DNA from: Blastocatellia bacterium | Lineage (GTDB): Bacteria; Acidobacteriota; Blastocatellia; UBA7656 | Direction of reading: 5' to 3' | Length of the DNA: 32,645 bases | NCBI GenBank assembly: GCA_023265195.1 | Contig: JAHFUG010000015.1 | Span: 1 to 32,645 of the forward strand | Shown: positions 8,025 through 14,906 of the stretch, one piece after another | Layout: the number at the start of each line of letters is the position of its first letter | Numbering within the stretch: the first letter of the stretch is position 1 | Program-made: the position numbers and the translations under genes | Notes under the pieces: generated by a model | What the model was told of the DNA's origin: nothing | The model's database searches: none | Seen by the model: the letters and a program-made list of their open reading frames with translations, nothing else

Positions 8025-8210
8025 ATGCCGCCCCGGATGCAAAACTACTTGGAACGTCTTTCCCGAGTGGCCGAACGCGAGGGCTTTCTCAAAGACTGGA
8101 ACCTTGCCGGCTCAATGACACCACTAGGCGATCTCGAAAGCGCCGACGCTGAGATCGCTCGGCTCTTCCGCAAGTCCGTCGAGTGCACTGCCCGCCAACT
8201 CGCCGAGTAG
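8025..8210 (+). CDS. Small hypothetical protein
   Basis: A 61-aa frame from the ATG at 8025 (alternative ATG at 8037). It reads as a charged, helical protein (LERLSRVAEREGF, SADAEIARLFRKSVE). Third codon positions from 8037 on are strongly G/C, as in neighbouring real genes, which supports coding. No domain is recognised, and the upstream extension of the same frame does not look coding. It converges on the minus-strand gene ending at 8228. It could be a small gene or the 3' remnant of a larger one. Confidence 0.35.
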   Translation: MPPRMQNYLERLSRVAEREGFLKDWNLAGSMTPLGDLESADAEIARLFRKSVECTARQLAE

Positions 8211-8227
8211 AACCGTGTCTGTTTACG

Positions 8228-8383
8228 TTACCGATCCATTAGTCTGGCCCCGTTCGGAATTTGCGGCCTGAGGTCCGCCTCGCGGTGAGCCGCTTTGTTC
8301 CGCACGACCGCATAGACCATCAAGCACAACGACGCGGAGACCATCACCCATAGCGCGACATCTTTTTTGTTCACTCGTCTCAT
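8228..8383 (-). CDS. Small single-pass membrane protein
   Basis: A 51-aa protein. A short basic N-terminus (MRRVNKKD) precedes one hydrophobic segment (VALWVMVSASLCLMVYAVV, about residues 9-27) and a polar tail. Its ATG overlaps the stop of the upstream 674-aa gene (ATGA), which points to translational coupling and a shared role. No family is recognised. Confidence 0.6.
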   Translation of the reverse strand: MRRVNKKDVALWVMVSASLCLMVYAVVRNKAAHREADLRPQIPNGARLMDR

Positions 8384-10404
8384 CGTTCGCCTGCGCTTCC
8401 CGGCCGCTTTGAACTGGGCGGCGGCTCCGCGGACTGGATGGTCGCCGGCTCCTTTGTAGGCTGCACAAGCAAGACACCCGCACACAGTTCATACTTGGCG
8501 CTAGCCATGAGTGACTTGCTAGCGAGCGTCGCCGCCGCCAATTGCCCCCCGTCAAAGTCGACCCTGGCCAGCTTTCTGAAAACGGAAAGATCATAGGGCT
8601 TGCGGTTGTACTCTTCCGGATCATCCACTACGGTGCGGCCGAGCGAGAATTTGTCGTCGAACTTCACCATCGTTGTGCTATGGTACTCCGAAACCCATGG
8701 GCTCGGAGGATGATTGTCATGTTTATTAAGCGACTTGACTGCATAATTGAGCGTTTCCACAGCCCTGGTCCAGTCGAAGTTTGCATAAATTGCCGCCACG
8801 TCCAACAGCAAATGAGACTGCATTGGGGAAGGATCAAGTCTGACAGATAGAGTTATGGCTTCCTGCAGGCTCTCATTAGCGTACTGACGGTCTTTCTTCG
8901 ATGCCGATGCTCCCAATCGAATGTATGACCTCGCCCTTAGTGGCGCCGATGAGATCTTTTCAATCAAACGCCCAACCTCCAGATAGCTCTCCGCCTTATC
9001 CACAGTGAGCCGAATCTGGTTAAAGCGCAACGAATCCTGCATCTCCACTTTTAGGTCGATTCCGGATATTTTAGAGATTGCGTCCGATGCCTTATCAAAT
9101 TTGCCCCAATCGATATAGTTGGAAGCAAGGGAAGCGTATGCCCGGTCGCGCTCCGCCGCGTCACCGGACTTTTCGGCAATTTCCTCAATCCTGGAGATCT
9201 CGTTCGTTTGGCTGTGTGGGGCGGATGGGATGTTCTCGGCTATGTGTTGCTGGGGAGGCGCCAGCGCCTGAATCGCCTTCACGACCCAGGATTGTACCCG
9301 CGGAGAAGTATCCGGGCGGAATGCCTCGAAAAGCGGCAGCTTGTCTTTAACCATCCTGATCGAGTCAACGGACTTCGCCACGCTTGTTGCGTCCTTGCCA
9401 AACACTAGCGCGGTAATCGCGTCGAGGAAGCCTTCTATAACTTCCTTTGTTTGGGCATCCTGCGATGCCTTCTGCATCACTTGTAACGAACCACCGGAGA
9501 ATGGAGATGTATCGGTGACCCGTGCCAAACCAAAGTTCAAGACACTTATCTCTTCTCCGGATGGCATCGACTGGACCTGCCGCTCGGCTTGTAGGTAAAG
9601 CAACCGGACAGTTGGATTCTGGTCACTCTTCATGCGCGTTAGGGCAATAATGAACGGGTTCACAACGCAATACTTCAGGGATTGCGATAGAAGCTTCGCG
9701 GCATCTTGTGCTCGACCGGCTTTCAGTTCGTCGAGGGCGCCGCGGGCAAGCAACTCAGCCGCGGCTACCCTCCTTGTGGACGGTCTGGTCCCCCATAGCT
9801 TGTCTTCGACGACGGGCGGCTCAGCCGCAACTGCTTTGGCCTCGTCTTGATCGTTGCTCGCCCGCATTCGCGCCAAGTCATCTTCGATTAGCTTTCTAGC
9901 AGACGGATCGCATTTGGTTGCGGACTCGGCCACCCGCACTATCAGCGTCTCCGGCATGATCCGTTCTCTGTCAGAATCCTTGCTGGTTTGCCGTTGGACT
10001 GCGTAGGCGAAGGCCTCGCGTAGGCTCTTTCTCACGACTTCCACCGCTCGCTCGCGCTGGCCGCTAGCGCAGACCAACGAGGCTAGGGCCGCTTTTAAGC
10101 ATGCGGATTCCAGCTTGTCGGGCAGGTCGTTTGACTCGAGTAGGGCGTCGGCGATGAACAGCACCCGCTCACGGAGCATTTTCTCCTTTTGAGCTTCCCC
10201 ACGTTCGATTTCCGCCTTTTCTTTCTCCTCGCGCTCCAGTTTTTCGCGCTCTAACTTTTCACGATTTGGGTTCCCGCCAGCTCCCTCTTGCTGGTGGATC
10301 CCCTCTGGCTTCGGCTGCTGGAAAGCCAGACCATATGACGTGCGCATTGGCAGGAGAAGCGCAAGCATAAGGGTGCAGAACAAGACACTCCATGCGCGAT
10401 CCAT
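8380..10404 (-). CDS. Exported protein of unknown function with helical repeats
   Basis: A 674-aa protein beginning with a signal peptide (WSVLFCTLMLALLLPMRTSYG). A Lys/Glu-rich, coiled-coil-like segment follows at about residues 48-80 (repeats of EKLERE). The remainder looks alpha-helical and TPR-like in composition, with helix-pair phrases such as ERDRAYASLASNYIDWGKFDKA and AESYLEVGRLIEKISSAPLRA, but no canonical TPR consensus is certain. The C-terminus is proline-rich. No enzymatic motif is seen. The downstream 51-aa membrane protein is translationally coupled. The promoter region abuts a long inverted-repeat element (10424-10626). Function is unknown. Confidence 0.75.
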   Translation of the reverse strand: MDRAWSVLFCTLMLALLLPMRTSYGLAFQQPKPEGIHQQEGAGGNPNREKLEREKLEREEKEKAEIERGEAQKEKMLRERVLFIADALLESNDLPDKLESACLKAALASLVCASGQRERAVEVVRKSLREAFAYAVQRQTSKDSDRERIMPETLIVRVAESATKCDPSARKLIEDDLARMRASNDQDEAKAVAAEPPVVEDKLWGTRPSTRRVAAAELLARGALDELKAGRAQDAAKLLSQSLKYCVVNPFIIALTRMKSDQNPTVRLLYLQAERQVQSMPSGEEISVLNFGLARVTDTSPFSGGSLQVMQKASQDAQTKEVIEGFLDAITALVFGKDATSVAKSVDSIRMVKDKLPLFEAFRPDTSPRVQSWVVKAIQALAPPQQHIAENIPSAPHSQTNEISRIEEIAEKSGDAAERDRAYASLASNYIDWGKFDKASDAISKISGIDLKVEMQDSLRFNQIRLTVDKAESYLEVGRLIEKISSAPLRARSYIRLGASASKKDRQYANESLQEAITLSVRLDPSPMQSHLLLDVAAIYANFDWTRAVETLNYAVKSLNKHDNHPPSPWVSEYHSTTMVKFDDKFSLGRTVVDDPEEYNRKPYDLSVFRKLARVDFDGGQLAAATLASKSLMASAKYELCAGVLLVQPTKEPATIQSAEPPPSSKRPGSAGER

Positions 10405-10423
10405 AGGTTCACCTCTAGTTTAG

Positions 10424-10626
10424 GGGGCGTAAAAAAAATAAGTTCCCTTTTTCGAGGAGGCTCACCGCAGAGTCGCAGAGGCCGCAGAGAGGGATGCAGA
10501 GGGGGCTTGCTCTCTGCGGCTCTCTCAGCGATCTCCGCGACTCTGCGGTGAAGTTCTCACTTCACCTGCGGTCCTCATCTCGTGCTGCCGCATAACTCAA
10601 AACGGGAAGTTATTTTTTTCGTCTCC
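10424..10626. repeat. Nested inverted-repeat (MITE-like) element of about 200 bp
   Basis: Three nested arm pairs share one centre: 10432-10447 with 10604-10619 (15 of 16 match), 10463-10476 with 10537-10550 (14 of 14, caccgcagagtcgc), and 10481-10491 with 10510-10520 (11 of 11). The A/T-rich ends and GC-rich interior suggest a non-autonomous mobile element. No coding capacity is seen. It sits 20 nt upstream of the start of the 674-aa gene. Confidence 0.7.
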
Positions 10627-10770
10627 TTAGTCGAGCTTGCTTGGGTAAAAGGGGGTGCTTAACCGAATTGGGGGGATTATGGTTATCCGCCGGAATCGTA
10701 TCGGGCGTGAGCGCCGCGTTCTCATTGACACCTCGATTCATCGAGGTCTCGAGTTTGGGCCATTCCATTC

Positions 10771-10972
10771 CCGCGCCCTCCGTTAGGAGGGCAATGTTTA
10801 TAGCAAGGATCGGCCGCAACATCCGCCCTCCGCTAGGAGGGCCATGTCCATCTGTGCTTCAAGCGAACAAAAAGGCTGACTCCATTTCAGAGAACACATG
10901 GCCCGCCCTCCTACGGCGGGCGGAGCGTCCCACCACACGTACTATAAACATGACCCTCCTACGGAGGGGCGG
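10771..10972. repeat. Four GC-rich palindromes arranged as a larger inverted repeat
   Basis: The module gccctccgNtaggagggc occurs at 10775-10792 and 10825-10842. Inverted versions lie at about 10901-10921 and 10953-10970. The outer flanks also match as reverse complements (10771-10802 against 10943-10972, including atgtttata/tataaacat). The whole 200 bp is thus a two-level inverted repeat. The rest of 10627-11130 shows no credible gene. Confidence 0.65.
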
Positions 10973-11130
10973 AAGAAGTGGCCAAACTCCAAAAGTCCTA
11001 TTCTATTGCCCGACACTCCTACAATATCGCAACCCAACCCTTTTGCGTTCTCAGAAAGCTTGTTACCTCTCGGCGGCCGCTAGTGTACTACGCACGGCCG
11101 TACCAAGGGAATTGAAATTTCAAGTCGAGG

Positions 11131-11182
11131 GCGGCATGCTTTTCCCGAGACGAAACGCGGCATGCTTTCCCCGAGACGAAAC
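11131..11182. repeat. 26-bp tandem duplication upstream of the selenoprotein promoter
   Basis: Two copies, 11131-11156 and 11157-11182, differ at one position. The unit begins gcggcatgctt and ends cgagacgaaac. The second copy ends 1 nt before the -35 hexamer, a position typical of activator binding sites. It could also be a chance duplication. Confidence 0.6.
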
Positions 11183-11183
11183 A

Positions 11184-11213
11184 TTGACAATCGCGAACGC
11201 CGCAAATTAGATT
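11184..11213 (+). promoter_or_regulatory. Putative promoter of the selenoprotein gene
   Basis: TTGACA at 11184-11189, an 18-nt spacer and TAGATT at 11208-11213. The start codon at 11223 lies 9 nt past the -10, so the transcript would be leaderless or nearly so. Confidence 0.45.
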
Positions 11214-11222
11214 CAGTGTGCA

Positions 11223-11768
11223 ATGAACAAGACATTGGCTTCATTGGCTCTGTTGCTGGCGGCGAGCGCGGTGGCTTTCCCTCAGGGCGCAAGGCAATAC
11301 CTCAAATTGGGCGACAAGGCTCCGGACTTCGCGCTGCCGAATGGCGACGGGAAGCTGGTCTCGCTGTCGGAACTACTGACGCGCACTCCGGTCATAGTGA
11401 TTTTCTACCGAGGCTTTTGGTGAGCGGCCTGCACCACGCAGCTCACCAGTTTGGCTGAGGATTACGAGAAGATTAAGCAGACGGGCGCGGAGTTGATAGC
11501 GATCAGCGTTGACGATCAAGCCCACGCGTGGTCGATGGGACAGACCACCGGCGCGAAGTTCAACATGCTGTCCGACACCGGCCACAAAGTCATAGATTCA
11601 TACGGAGTGCTCAACGCCGCCGAGCACGATGGCATCGCTCATCCTTCCATTTTCATCGTTGGCAAGGATGGCCTGATGAAGTATCTGTACGTAGGTAAGA
11701 ATGCGACCGACCGGCCGAGCGACGAAACCATAATCGAAGAAGTCAAGAAGCTGTCGTCAGCGAAATGA
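11223..11768 (+). CDS. Predicted selenoprotein: AhpC/TSA-like peroxiredoxin with in-frame TGA (Sec67)
   Basis: The reading frame is interrupted only by TGA at 11421-11423 and continues in the same frame to a TGA stop at 11766-11768, giving 181 aa if the first TGA is read as selenocysteine. Residues 1-20 are a signal peptide (LASLALLLAASAVAFPQG). The redoxin fold begins at LKLGDKAPDFALPNGDGK. The active-site region reads VIVIFYRGFW-U-AACTTQL, where relatives have FYRG(x)WCPxC, so the TGA occupies the catalytic Cys position with C70 as a UxxC partner. The remainder is typical (ELIAISVDDQAHAWSMGQ, HPSIFIVGKDGLMKYLYVG). C70 is the only cysteine. A SECIS-like hairpin lies at 11442-11459. Likely role: periplasmic thiol peroxidase or oxidoreductase. 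A nonsense mutation is the alternative, made unlikely by the exact placement. Confidence 0.82.
11442..11459 (+). promoter_or_regulatory. Candidate bacterial SECIS hairpin
   Basis: ctca (11442-11445) pairs with tgag (11456-11459), and cc (11446-11447) with gg (11453-11454), with one bulged c at 11455. The apical loop is aguuu. The loop starts 24 nt after the TGA at 11421-11423. Distance, a G among the first loop bases and loop Us fit the general bacterial SECIS pattern bound by SelB. The stem is short. Confidence 0.45.
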
Positions 11769-11790
11769 ATCCAACGCTTTTTAGCGAGTT

Positions 11791-11834
11791 TTAACTTGAA
11801 TGTTACAATTCGGTAACGCGCTCACGGCTACAAT
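11791..11834 (+). promoter_or_regulatory. Candidate Pho-box-like repeats and -10 upstream of the response regulator
   Basis: TTAAC (11791), GTTAC (11802) and GTAAC (11813) are spaced by exactly 11 bp, the pattern bound by PhoB/PhoP-type regulators. TACAAT (11829-11834) follows 11 nt later, and no -35 hexamer is evident, as in activator-dependent promoters. Autoregulation of the two-component pair is inferred. Confidence 0.4.
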
Positions 11835-11936
11835 TCATCGTCGGAATAGCGAGGCAATGGCGTTGGTCTCTCGGCAGATGAATGTGGACGGTTGAAAGCC
11901 TCGAGGTCCGGCCGGCGCTTTATCGAGCACTCGAAT

Positions 11937-12650
11937 ATGGCGACAGCGGAAAAGAATCGAACTCGGCCGATACTCGTAGTCGAGGACGATGAGGATATAG
12001 CCGACTCGCTACGATACAACCTCGAGCGCGAGGGCTACCGGGTTCGTGTTGCGTCGACCGGCGAGCAAGCGTTCAACTCCGTGCTGGCCTTCCCGCCGAG
12101 CTTGATACTGCTGGATCTGAATCTGCCTCAGATGAGCGGGTTCGAGCTATGCCGCAGGCTTCGGTCCGAACCGGGCGCATCGCGAGCGCCTATTCTCATG
12201 CTGACCGCGCGGGCTAATGAATCCGACAAGGTGCTTGGACTTGAACTTGGGGCTGACGACTACATAACCAAGCCGTTCAGCTTGAGAGAGCTTGTCGCCA
12301 GGGTCAAGGCGGCGTTGCGCCGCTCCGAGGGATTCGAGGCCGAGCAGCCTGCGTACGACGATGGAGTCCTATTCATCGATCCGGCCACCTTCAGCGTTCG
12401 CTGCGAGGGAAGAGAAGTGCGCCTCACTCGGAAGGAGTTTGCGCTGCTATACGAGTTGGCTCGCAGTGGGGAACGCGTGATGACCCGCGAATCCCTGCTC
12501 GACCGTGTGTGGGGGCTGGCTTATCACGGCGAGACTCGCACGCTTGACGTTCACGTAAGACGGCTGCGGCAGAAGCTCGGCAATCCGGCCATCATAGAGA
12601 CGTTGACCGGCATAGGCTATCGGCTCCGCGGCGCCCGCAAGCCAGACTAG
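11937..12650 (+). CDS. phoB: OmpR/PhoB-family response regulator
   Basis: DNA-binding response regulator of 237 aa from the ATG at 11937. The receiver domain (about 10-125) has the acidic pocket VVEDDED, phosphoacceptor D60 in LLDLNLPQMSGF, and the switch lysine in YITKPFSLRELVARVKA. The C-terminal winged helix (about 140-235) has VRLTRKEFALLYELA, ESLLDRVWG and RTLDVHVRRLRQKLG, typical of PhoB. The frame is open upstream to a TTG at 11892, but conserved sequence starts near RPILVVEDD. The kinase gene follows 48 nt downstream. The phoB name rests on family likeness, the partner kinase and the upstream repeats; no pst genes are in the window. Confidence 0.88.
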   Translation: MATAEKNRTRPILVVEDDEDIADSLRYNLEREGYRVRVASTGEQAFNSVLAFPPSLILLDLNLPQMSGFELCRRLRSEPGASRAPILMLTARANESDKVLGLELGADDYITKPFSLRELVARVKAALRRSEGFEAEQPAYDDGVLFIDPATFSVRCEGREVRLTRKEFALLYELARSGERVMTRESLLDRVWGLAYHGETRTLDVHVRRLRQKLGNPAIIETLTGIGYRLRGARKPD

Positions 12651-12698
12651 CCGTAGTCGCGACTTTTGCATTAACGAGCGGCAGCGCCTGCTGATTTG

Positions 12699-14075
12699 AT
12701 GAACTCCTTTTCCAAGACCGATGAATTGCTTCCCAGAACGTCACACACCAAAGGCCTCGTTCCAAGAGTCTGGCTGGCGACGTTTGCGGCGGTCGGCCTT
12801 TTCGCGGTCTTCGAGCTGGTCAAGACGATTCTGCGTCCTGACATCTCGATCATCAGCTCCCATGTAATAACCGTCATCGCCGCCGGCGTGCTCACGTTCT
12901 TCGTCTCTAGATATGCGCTGAGCCGCTACCAGATTGCGCTGGCCGAGGCCGATCGCCAGGCCAGGATAACGGAGGAGAGCAATCGGCTGTTGTCGGGAAT
13001 CCTGGCCGGCATGCGAGAGGGCGTTCTGATCGTGAATTCGGATCTCGATATCGTGCTCTACAACGATGCATGCGGACTCATCGTGAAGCTGCCGCCACGC
13101 GAGGGCGTTGCGGGGGCGGCGCCCTCAACTCCGCTTCACTTGACGAACGCGACGCGCGACCCCGACGTCAACAACGCCTTCCACCAGACCCTCAATCAAC
13201 GAATGACGGTGGGCGCCAGGTTCGAGACTATTGGTGGAGGCGGCCGGGTCTATAAGCTCAGCGTTGCTCCGCTTGGGCAGACCCTCGCGGTAGGAGTTTT
13301 TTTCGAGATAACCGAACTCGAGAGACTCGAGAAGGTTCGGCGAGAGTTTTTCGCCAACTTGTCTCACGAGCTTCGAACGCCACTCACCGTAATCATCGCT
13401 TCGGCGGAAACGCTGCTCGAGGGCGCCATCAACGACGAAGAGAACCGAATGCGATTCGTCGAGCGGCTGCACCGGCAGGCTCTCAGAATGAGCGAGTTGG
13501 TTCGAGATATATCGGATCTGTCGGCCATTGAGTCCGGCGAGATCGCGCTTTCAATCGAGCCGGTTCTGTTGTCGAAAGCTATTGCGGACGTCGCCTCGCT
13601 TTTGGAGCCTCGGGCGGCGGAGAGAAGCATCATCATAAGACGCGACGCGCCTGGCGGTCTCGCCGTTAACGCGGACCGCTCCCGGCTGGAGCAGATACTC
13701 TTCAACCTGATCGACAACGCCATGAAGTTCAATCGTGACGGCGGCTCGGTGACGGTGACGGCGCGAGTGGCTGGCGGCCAGGCCCGGATCGAAGTGGAGG
13801 ACACGGGCGTCGGGATATCGGCCAGCGACCTGCCCCGCATCTTCGAGCGGTTCTATAGAGTCGACAAGTCTCGTTCTCGTAAACCCGAAGGCGCCGGTCT
13901 CGGACTGGCGATCGTTAAGCACCTCGTCCACGCTCACGGCGGCGAGATAACGGCTACAAGCGAGATTGGAAGCGGGTCGCGGTTCGTGATGATCCTGCCG
14001 CTCGCTTCGAGCGCCAAGGAGAACCACGAAGTACACGAAGCGCGCGAAGAAACAAACGAGCACGCAGGCCAATAG
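12699..14075 (+). CDS. phoR: PhoR-like sensor histidine kinase
   Basis: Membrane sensor kinase of 458 aa, partner of the response regulator just upstream. Two N-terminal membrane segments (VWLATFAAVGLFAVFELV and SHVITVIAAGVLTFFVS) have almost no periplasmic loop, as in PhoR. A PAS-like domain follows (ILAGMREGVLIVNSDLDIVLYN, about residues 98-190). The HisKA H-box is FFANLSHELRTPLTVI with H223. The ATPase has N-box LFNLIDNAMKFNRDGG, G1 VEDTGVGIS, F-box IFERFYRVDKSRSR and G2 GAGLGLAIVKHLV. The ATG at 12699 is preferred over the TTG at 12696. The tail after the ATPase is highly charged (ENHEVHEAREETNEHAGQ). Confidence 0.9.
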   Translation: MNSFSKTDELLPRTSHTKGLVPRVWLATFAAVGLFAVFELVKTILRPDISIISSHVITVIAAGVLTFFVSRYALSRYQIALAEADRQARITEESNRLLSGILAGMREGVLIVNSDLDIVLYNDACGLIVKLPPREGVAGAAPSTPLHLTNATRDPDVNNAFHQTLNQRMTVGARFETIGGGGRVYKLSVAPLGQTLAVGVFFEITELERLEKVRREFFANLSHELRTPLTVIIASAETLLEGAINDEENRMRFVERLHRQALRMSELVRDISDLSAIESGEIALSIEPVLLSKAIADVASLLEPRAAERSIIIRRDAPGGLAVNADRSRLEQILFNLIDNAMKFNRDGGSVTVTARVAGGQARIEVEDTGVGISASDLPRIFERFYRVDKSRSRKPEGAGLGLAIVKHLVHAHGGEITATSEIGSGSRFVMILPLASSAKENHEVHEAREETNEHAGQ

Positions 14076-14181
14076 CCACGGCTAGACCAGAGACGGTAGG
14101 GGTTTGTTACTGTTAATAGCCATGTTAATAGCTCTGAGTTTTGGGTTGCGCTTTTGGCGGGAAGAAATTGGTTTGGTTCCA

Positions 14182-14229
14182 CAAACTTCAAAACATCACA
14201 GGTCCGGAAGAGGGATTTATCCCCGCTCC
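14182..14229 (+). repeat. Dispersed 48-bp repeat, copy 2
   Basis: Second copy of the segment at 1176-1223, in the same orientation, about 43 of 48 identical. It lies in the convergent gap between phoR and the Roadblock gene. Confidence 0.6.
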
Positions 14230-14263
14230 GTATTCTTTGTGGCTAGGTTCGGGACAGAACCAA

Positions 14264-14414
14264 GTTGTCATTGGTCAGTGGTTGGCCGGTCCGTGTGACG
14301 ATGGTTTTACACGTCAGTCGGATAGATTATCGAGGTGGGCTCGCTGAACAGTTTGTTTTTAGGTGAGGTAGTGGTTTTTTGAATTGCCGGCCCTAACCAC
14401 TGACCGATGACAAC
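14264..14414. repeat. Inverted repeat between phoR and the Roadblock gene
   Basis: Arms 14264-14289 and 14387-14414 are imperfect reverse complements sharing gttgtcat(c/t)ggtcagtggtt plus a GGCC-containing end, about 97 nt apart. The right arm ends at the stop codon of the minus-strand gene. It may be a mobile palindromic element or act as a bidirectional terminator. The gap 14076-14413 shows no gene. Confidence 0.55.
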
Positions 14415-14782
14415 TAGATTGCGAATTCTTCCTCCAGCGACAACTGCGCCTTGCGCAACTCGAATCGCGCGCGGCCAACGTTTCCGCGGGGGCTGATCGC
14501 AAGCAATAGAAAGTATTCCGGGGTTATGGGCCGAAGCAGATACGTCATCAGATCCGTGACCAAGACCATCTCTTTAAGCTCACCCAGGCACGTATCCGCG
14601 GCCACTCGCATACTTCTTCGCAGCAAGGTAGTGAACTCGGTTGCGACCAGGTCGATATCCAGGTCTCGGTCCGGCTGGGCGATCCGTCGTTCGATGGGAA
14701 TCCCATCAATGCCGAGTATGATCGCGGCGACGCCACCTTCCACGCGACTCAATATCCCGGTCAAGGTTTCTTCAAAACTCAA
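14414..14782 (-). CDS. Roadblock/LC7-domain protein (MglB-like)
   Basis: A 122-aa protein with the roadblock fold: MSFEETLTGILSRVEGGVAAIILGIDGIPIE at the start, then the long helix LVATEFTTLLRRSMRVAADTCLG, then EMVLVTDLMTYLLRPITPEYFLLLAISP. Such proteins pair with small GTPases; MglB is the GAP of the polarity GTPase MglA, which controls type IV pilus placement. It lies 125 nt downstream of pilQ on the same strand, probably as the last gene of the pilus operon. No MglA-like GTPase is in the window, so the partner is unknown. Confidence 0.75.
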   Translation of the reverse strand: MSFEETLTGILSRVEGGVAAIILGIDGIPIERRIAQPDRDLDIDLVATEFTTLLRRSMRVAADTCLGELKEMVLVTDLMTYLLRPITPEYFLLLAISPRGNVGRARFELRKAQLSLEEEFAI

Positions 14783-14906
14783 TCAGATTCCTCCAACGCA
14801 ATTCCCGCAACGCGAACGGTCTTAGAACGCCCGGTTCTTATCTAGATTTCCACCACGCTTGGAGGAGTGTCGCCGCGGCGCGCCTCCTCCACCGATTGGC
14901 GTTCGC

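Noticed and set aside
10641-11210. A 189-aa plus-strand open frame across the repeat island
   Set aside because: It runs through four palindromes and a tandem duplication, has no recognisable motif, and its composition reflects the repeats.
11223-11423. Reading the peroxiredoxin as a truncated 66-aa gene or pseudogene
   Set aside because: The frame resumes immediately, without frameshift, and the TGA falls exactly on the catalytic Cys position. A random nonsense mutation is less likely than Sec.
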